DNA of 64,000 nt from Fratercula arctica. Taxonomy: Eukaryota; Chordata; Aves; Charadriiformes; Alcidae. The position numbers and the translations under genes were made by a program. Of this stretch, positions 60,655 through 64,000 are shown in pieces. The DNA lies in contig CANTUZ010000002.1 in NCBI GenBank assembly GCA_947846985.1, positions 130,782,889 through 130,846,888 on the forward strand, written 5' to 3'. Each line of letters begins with the position of its first letter. Positions within the stretch are counted from its first letter, which is position 1. The notes under the pieces are model-generated. The model ran no database searches. It saw only the letters and a list, made by a program, of their open reading frames with translations, and had not been told where the DNA came from.

Positions 60655-63600
60655 CTGAGAGTAAAGCTGGGAAATACTATTATTCAACAGAAGGGAAGTG
60701 AGCAGCTTCTGTTGCCTTGGAGCTATTGTTTCTTTCTCTAGCAGGGCTGCTTTGAATATTAAAGAAACTAATAGCGATTCAAATTAAAAACTGTGATTAA
60801 CATTTTGTACCAGCCTAGTGTGCTTATGCTGGGAGAAAGAAAGAGATAACAGGAAACTATCCAAAGCCCATCTTGCAAAAGCGAACAAGTTCAGCAAGTT
60901 GTACGGTGGCTGCTACAATAAAGGTATTTTATAGTGCAAAGTGACTCCTGTGTTGGCATTTGGCATAAAGCTACTGTTCTGGTGAAAGCAGAAAACATGT
61001 TTTCTTTAATTTTTAGTTAATAATTTAATTTTACAGGAAGCAATTTTTCTTTAATTTTTTTGGTGTGTTTTTTTCTTTTTTTGTTGCTGTTGCCTGGAAC
61101 ACTACTGTGAATATATCCGGCAATGGCATGTCCATGAATATTATTTTTAGATATGGCTTTGCCATTCCTTTTTACAGGTCTAGTATTAATTTTAAACATT
61201 TTTCTTTGCATCTGCTGCTATCTTCAGTTACCGCCCCCACACCAGCCATGTGCCCTTATGCGTTCTTTCAATTTTTCTTTTCAAGACAAGCTCCAGCTAT
61301 TCTATTTAAATGTCTTCATTAATTTTCACTTAAAACTGCTAAGCTAAATTTGTCCTTCATACAGCTTTTGCATCTGATACATAGGGCCAAAAAGGATTAT
61401 TCTTTGCATCATCAGATGCTAGAAATGTTTATTGGTAATGAAAAACAGAAATAAAGATAATAGCCGATTAAAGAAATAATGTGTGTATGAGTATATAAAT
61501 GTATATATATAAGCTTTAGCAGCAGACATAGCAAAGGGGCTGGAACTTCTTTTTAGCACTAGCTGATGCGGTTCAGGCTCCTACACAGCCTGATGTAGTC
61601 ACCTCGCTGCATGTGTTTCCTTCACTCTCCCTGTTTGGGTCAGGGCTGCAACTACCCCTACAGCATGGATATGTTGAGGTTGTTAGAGTAGAAGCCACTT
61701 CTGCACAGGGGACTCTCACTAGATCGTTACGTTTCCCTTATATACACGAGATGTTGATCTCATCCATAAAGATGAAAGGTCACCTGAACCTTTCCTGAAT
61801 TTTATAAAATGCAGACACACCAAAAAACCCAAACACCTCTGACCTGGGGAAAATTGGCACAAGTCCTTTCTCCTTGCGAGTTGTACCTTGCATTAGGAGG
61901 TGTTCAGCAGCCAAAGCTTAGAGTACTACAACATTCAGAGTGCTGAAAAATCCAGTGATAATGTGAGGCCAGTGCATTTGAACGTGCACATTAGAGGTTC
62001 TCAGAATTGTCTCCTGGGTCTGGTTTTACTGGTCACGGTCTGTTCAAAACTGATGCAAGCACAACTTTTTCTATCGTTTTACAACTATGGGACAAACTCC
62101 ACATGGAGAAAGTTGATACAAACCCATTAACTTCATTTAGAGACTGTCTTTGCAACAGTTCCAGCGAGGCCATTTGACACAATGCAGTTTGGAGACAGGT
62201 TTTTTTAAGTATTAAAAATTGTTCTAAAATTATGCTTCTGCAGAAAGTATTCCAGTAGCAGTCCTACAGCAACTGGACTTTTCATTTCATAGCTTTGAAA
62301 TATGACACTTAACTGCTTGCTAATAGGCTATGTAATTGCTAATGAGCTGGTATAGAACCTTGAAGGATGTTCCTATTAGAGCTGCAGAGTGTCTGTGTGT
62401 CCTGTGCAATGAGAAGGAAACATCCCCGTATTTTTTCACTGAAGTGCTGAGAAGAGCTAAATGTTTATTCAAAGAATCTTGAAAAAGAAGACCTATAAAA
62501 CTCAAACAGCGATTTTCCGAGGGTGATGTCTTTAGTCTTGTGATGATAACTTTCTGCGGCCACTGCTGTCAGTTGTGACTGAGAGTGGTCCTTCAGATTT
62601 GCTGATAAAGCCACCCTGTGCTACTGGGGGAATTTGGCTGTCAAGCATCAGCCTACTTTTGGACGTGGCAGAAGAATGAAGGGGTGATGCTCCTGCTGGA
62701 GCTGAAGTGTCCACAAATGTGAAATTCTTCTGCTAGTTCTCCAGCCATGTTGTCGTGAAAGTGTTTTCACTGGAAACCTGGCTACATATGATGGCCATGC
62801 AAAGAGAGCTGCAGAGCGTGGAGATCCTGATTTTGTTTCCCAGGTGGATCAGCTTGGGGGGGTCACTGATTTCCAGCACCTTTGGCGGGACAGAAAGCAG
62901 TGCCTGGGAGAGGACTCTGACCACACCAGACCAGGCACAGAAAATAAACTCTGCCCCAGGCTGGCTGGACAAGAGCACGTGTGGTTGAGTCTCCTCATAA
63001 CAACAGACTAACAGGTAACCCAACAGGACTAGATATTTATTTAAATGTAGAGGCTTCAGTGCCCTGTAGTATGTATGTATGTATTCCTTCTCTGAAGGAA
63101 TTCCTGAATATCTTGCTTTCAACTGAGGTTTTACATTTCCCTGGGTCAGTGTTAAAACTGAACTTAATATTTATTCTGACTCGTGTGCCAAGAAATGAAG
63201 AATTGCAGGCTTGTGGGTTGCATGCGGCTTCAAATTTGGAGACTGTTCAGCAAATAGGAAATCCTTACTCTACAAAATATAAAGCAGCCTTTTCATTGGG
63301 TTCAGAAAATAATGTACAGCAGTGTTAAGTGACAAAAAGTTAAGTGTTTAATGATGAAGGTGTTGATGCTAGCAAAATATAATGAAGAGAGAAGGTGATT
63401 TATTAGTTTTACCAGGTTAGCACTTTGTTTACAGAACATTGCCCTGTCTATTTGATAGCCAGCAATGATGAGACTTTTCATTTCCTATCTTACTAAAGTG
63501 TTCTGCCTTTTTCTGGCTACTCCATGGAACGTGAATTTAAGTCTAACCTGAAGAAAGAGTTTCCACACAATAATATTCTGCCATCACTTACGGATAAAAA

Positions 63601-64000
63601 GATTTGCTTATGTTTATACGTATGTGAGAGAAGGAAAGTGTTTTGACTTGAGTGGGATATTTGATGACTGATGAAAGCTTAAGGAAAAAAGGAGAAGGTA
63701 GTGAAATCTACAGCCTTAAGGTGGACTCAGGTCTGGATTTCCCTGCCCAGCCGTTACCTGCTAGAGGAGCTTTGCAGTTCACTCAGGAGACACTAAGCTA
63801 CTTCTGTAGGAAGGATCATTGGTACTCCTAAGCAGTTCATGCTAGTGATCGCCTGTGGATTTTGTAATGAAATAAAGGATTATATTGTCCAAAGTCAACA
63901 GCACGCAAACCTAAGGGAAGGAAAAATCCTTTGGGGTACTTGTAGACTATATCAGACCCACAACACATATCTCTGAAGGTTGGAAATTCATTATGATTGG

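Larger units (their letters stand above)
50400..64000. other. Intergenic DNA downstream of LY96
   Basis: In other vertebrates JPH1 (minus strand) follows LY96, but no MORN repeat or C-terminal anchor of junctophilin was seen here, so JPH1 lies farther right. The stretch holds CR1 tails (55370-55625, 57050-57116), simple repeats and unassigned minus-strand frames at 50190, 53014, 60371-60654 and 62532-63122. No RNA gene was recognised. Confidence 0.55.

Noticed and set aside
50065..64000. Search for JPH1 exons
   Set aside because: JPH1 is expected next on the minus strand, but no MORN-repeat or C-terminal anchor sequence was seen, so it is not claimed.

Overview
This is vertebrate nuclear DNA, almost certainly from a bird. 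It carries about ten CR1 LINE fragments with the typical avian 3' tail (TCATAGAAT / TTGGAAGGGACC words on one strand or the other) and one solo LTR of an avian-type endogenous retrovirus. Introns are long, and three GC/CpG-rich promoter islands stand out from an AT-rich background. The gene order UBE2W(-), ELOC(-), TMEM70(+), LY96(+) is the conserved block of human 8q21.11, which in chicken lies on chromosome 2 (synteny recalled from general knowledge).

Layout. 1-6989: intron 1 of UBE2W, with no further exon seen. 6990-7004: the five-codon first coding exon of UBE2W inside a CpG island (about 6330-7350). 7350-19082: intergenic DNA and the ELOC 3' side, holding a solo LTR (10389-11114) and two CR1 pieces. 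19083-30900: ELOC, minus strand, with coding exons 19083-19273, 21267-21410 and the last four bases of 23454-23515, a possible 5' UTR exon at 30129-30165 and a promoter island at about 30430-31170. 31249-32300: two head-to-tail CR1 copies packed between the ELOC and TMEM70 promoters. 32479-34833: TMEM70, three exons, 238 codons. 37272-37790: another CR1. 43765-49583: LY96 (MD-2), five exons, 155 codons, polyadenylation signal at 50041. 50065-64000: intergenic DNA on the JPH1 side of LY96. No JPH1 exon was found. This part holds CR1 tails, microsatellites, a perfect hairpin and several unassigned minus-strand open frames.

The genes do not form a pathway. UBE2W is a ubiquitin-conjugating enzyme. 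ELOC is the adaptor of elongin and of cullin-2/5 ubiquitin ligases. TMEM70 helps assemble mitochondrial ATP synthase. LY96 is the lipid-binding co-receptor of TLR4. Exon joins for ELOC, TMEM70 and LY96 were checked by hand: every donor is GT, every acceptor AG, phases agree, and the joined frames are open from start to stop.

The best leads for something undescribed are minus-strand open frames downstream of LY96. One at 50190-50375 ends just before an AATAAA and converges on the LY96 3' end. Another at 53014-53367 ends in an IQ-like motif followed by AATAAA. I do not recognise either, and chance open frames in GC-richer patches remain a real alternative.
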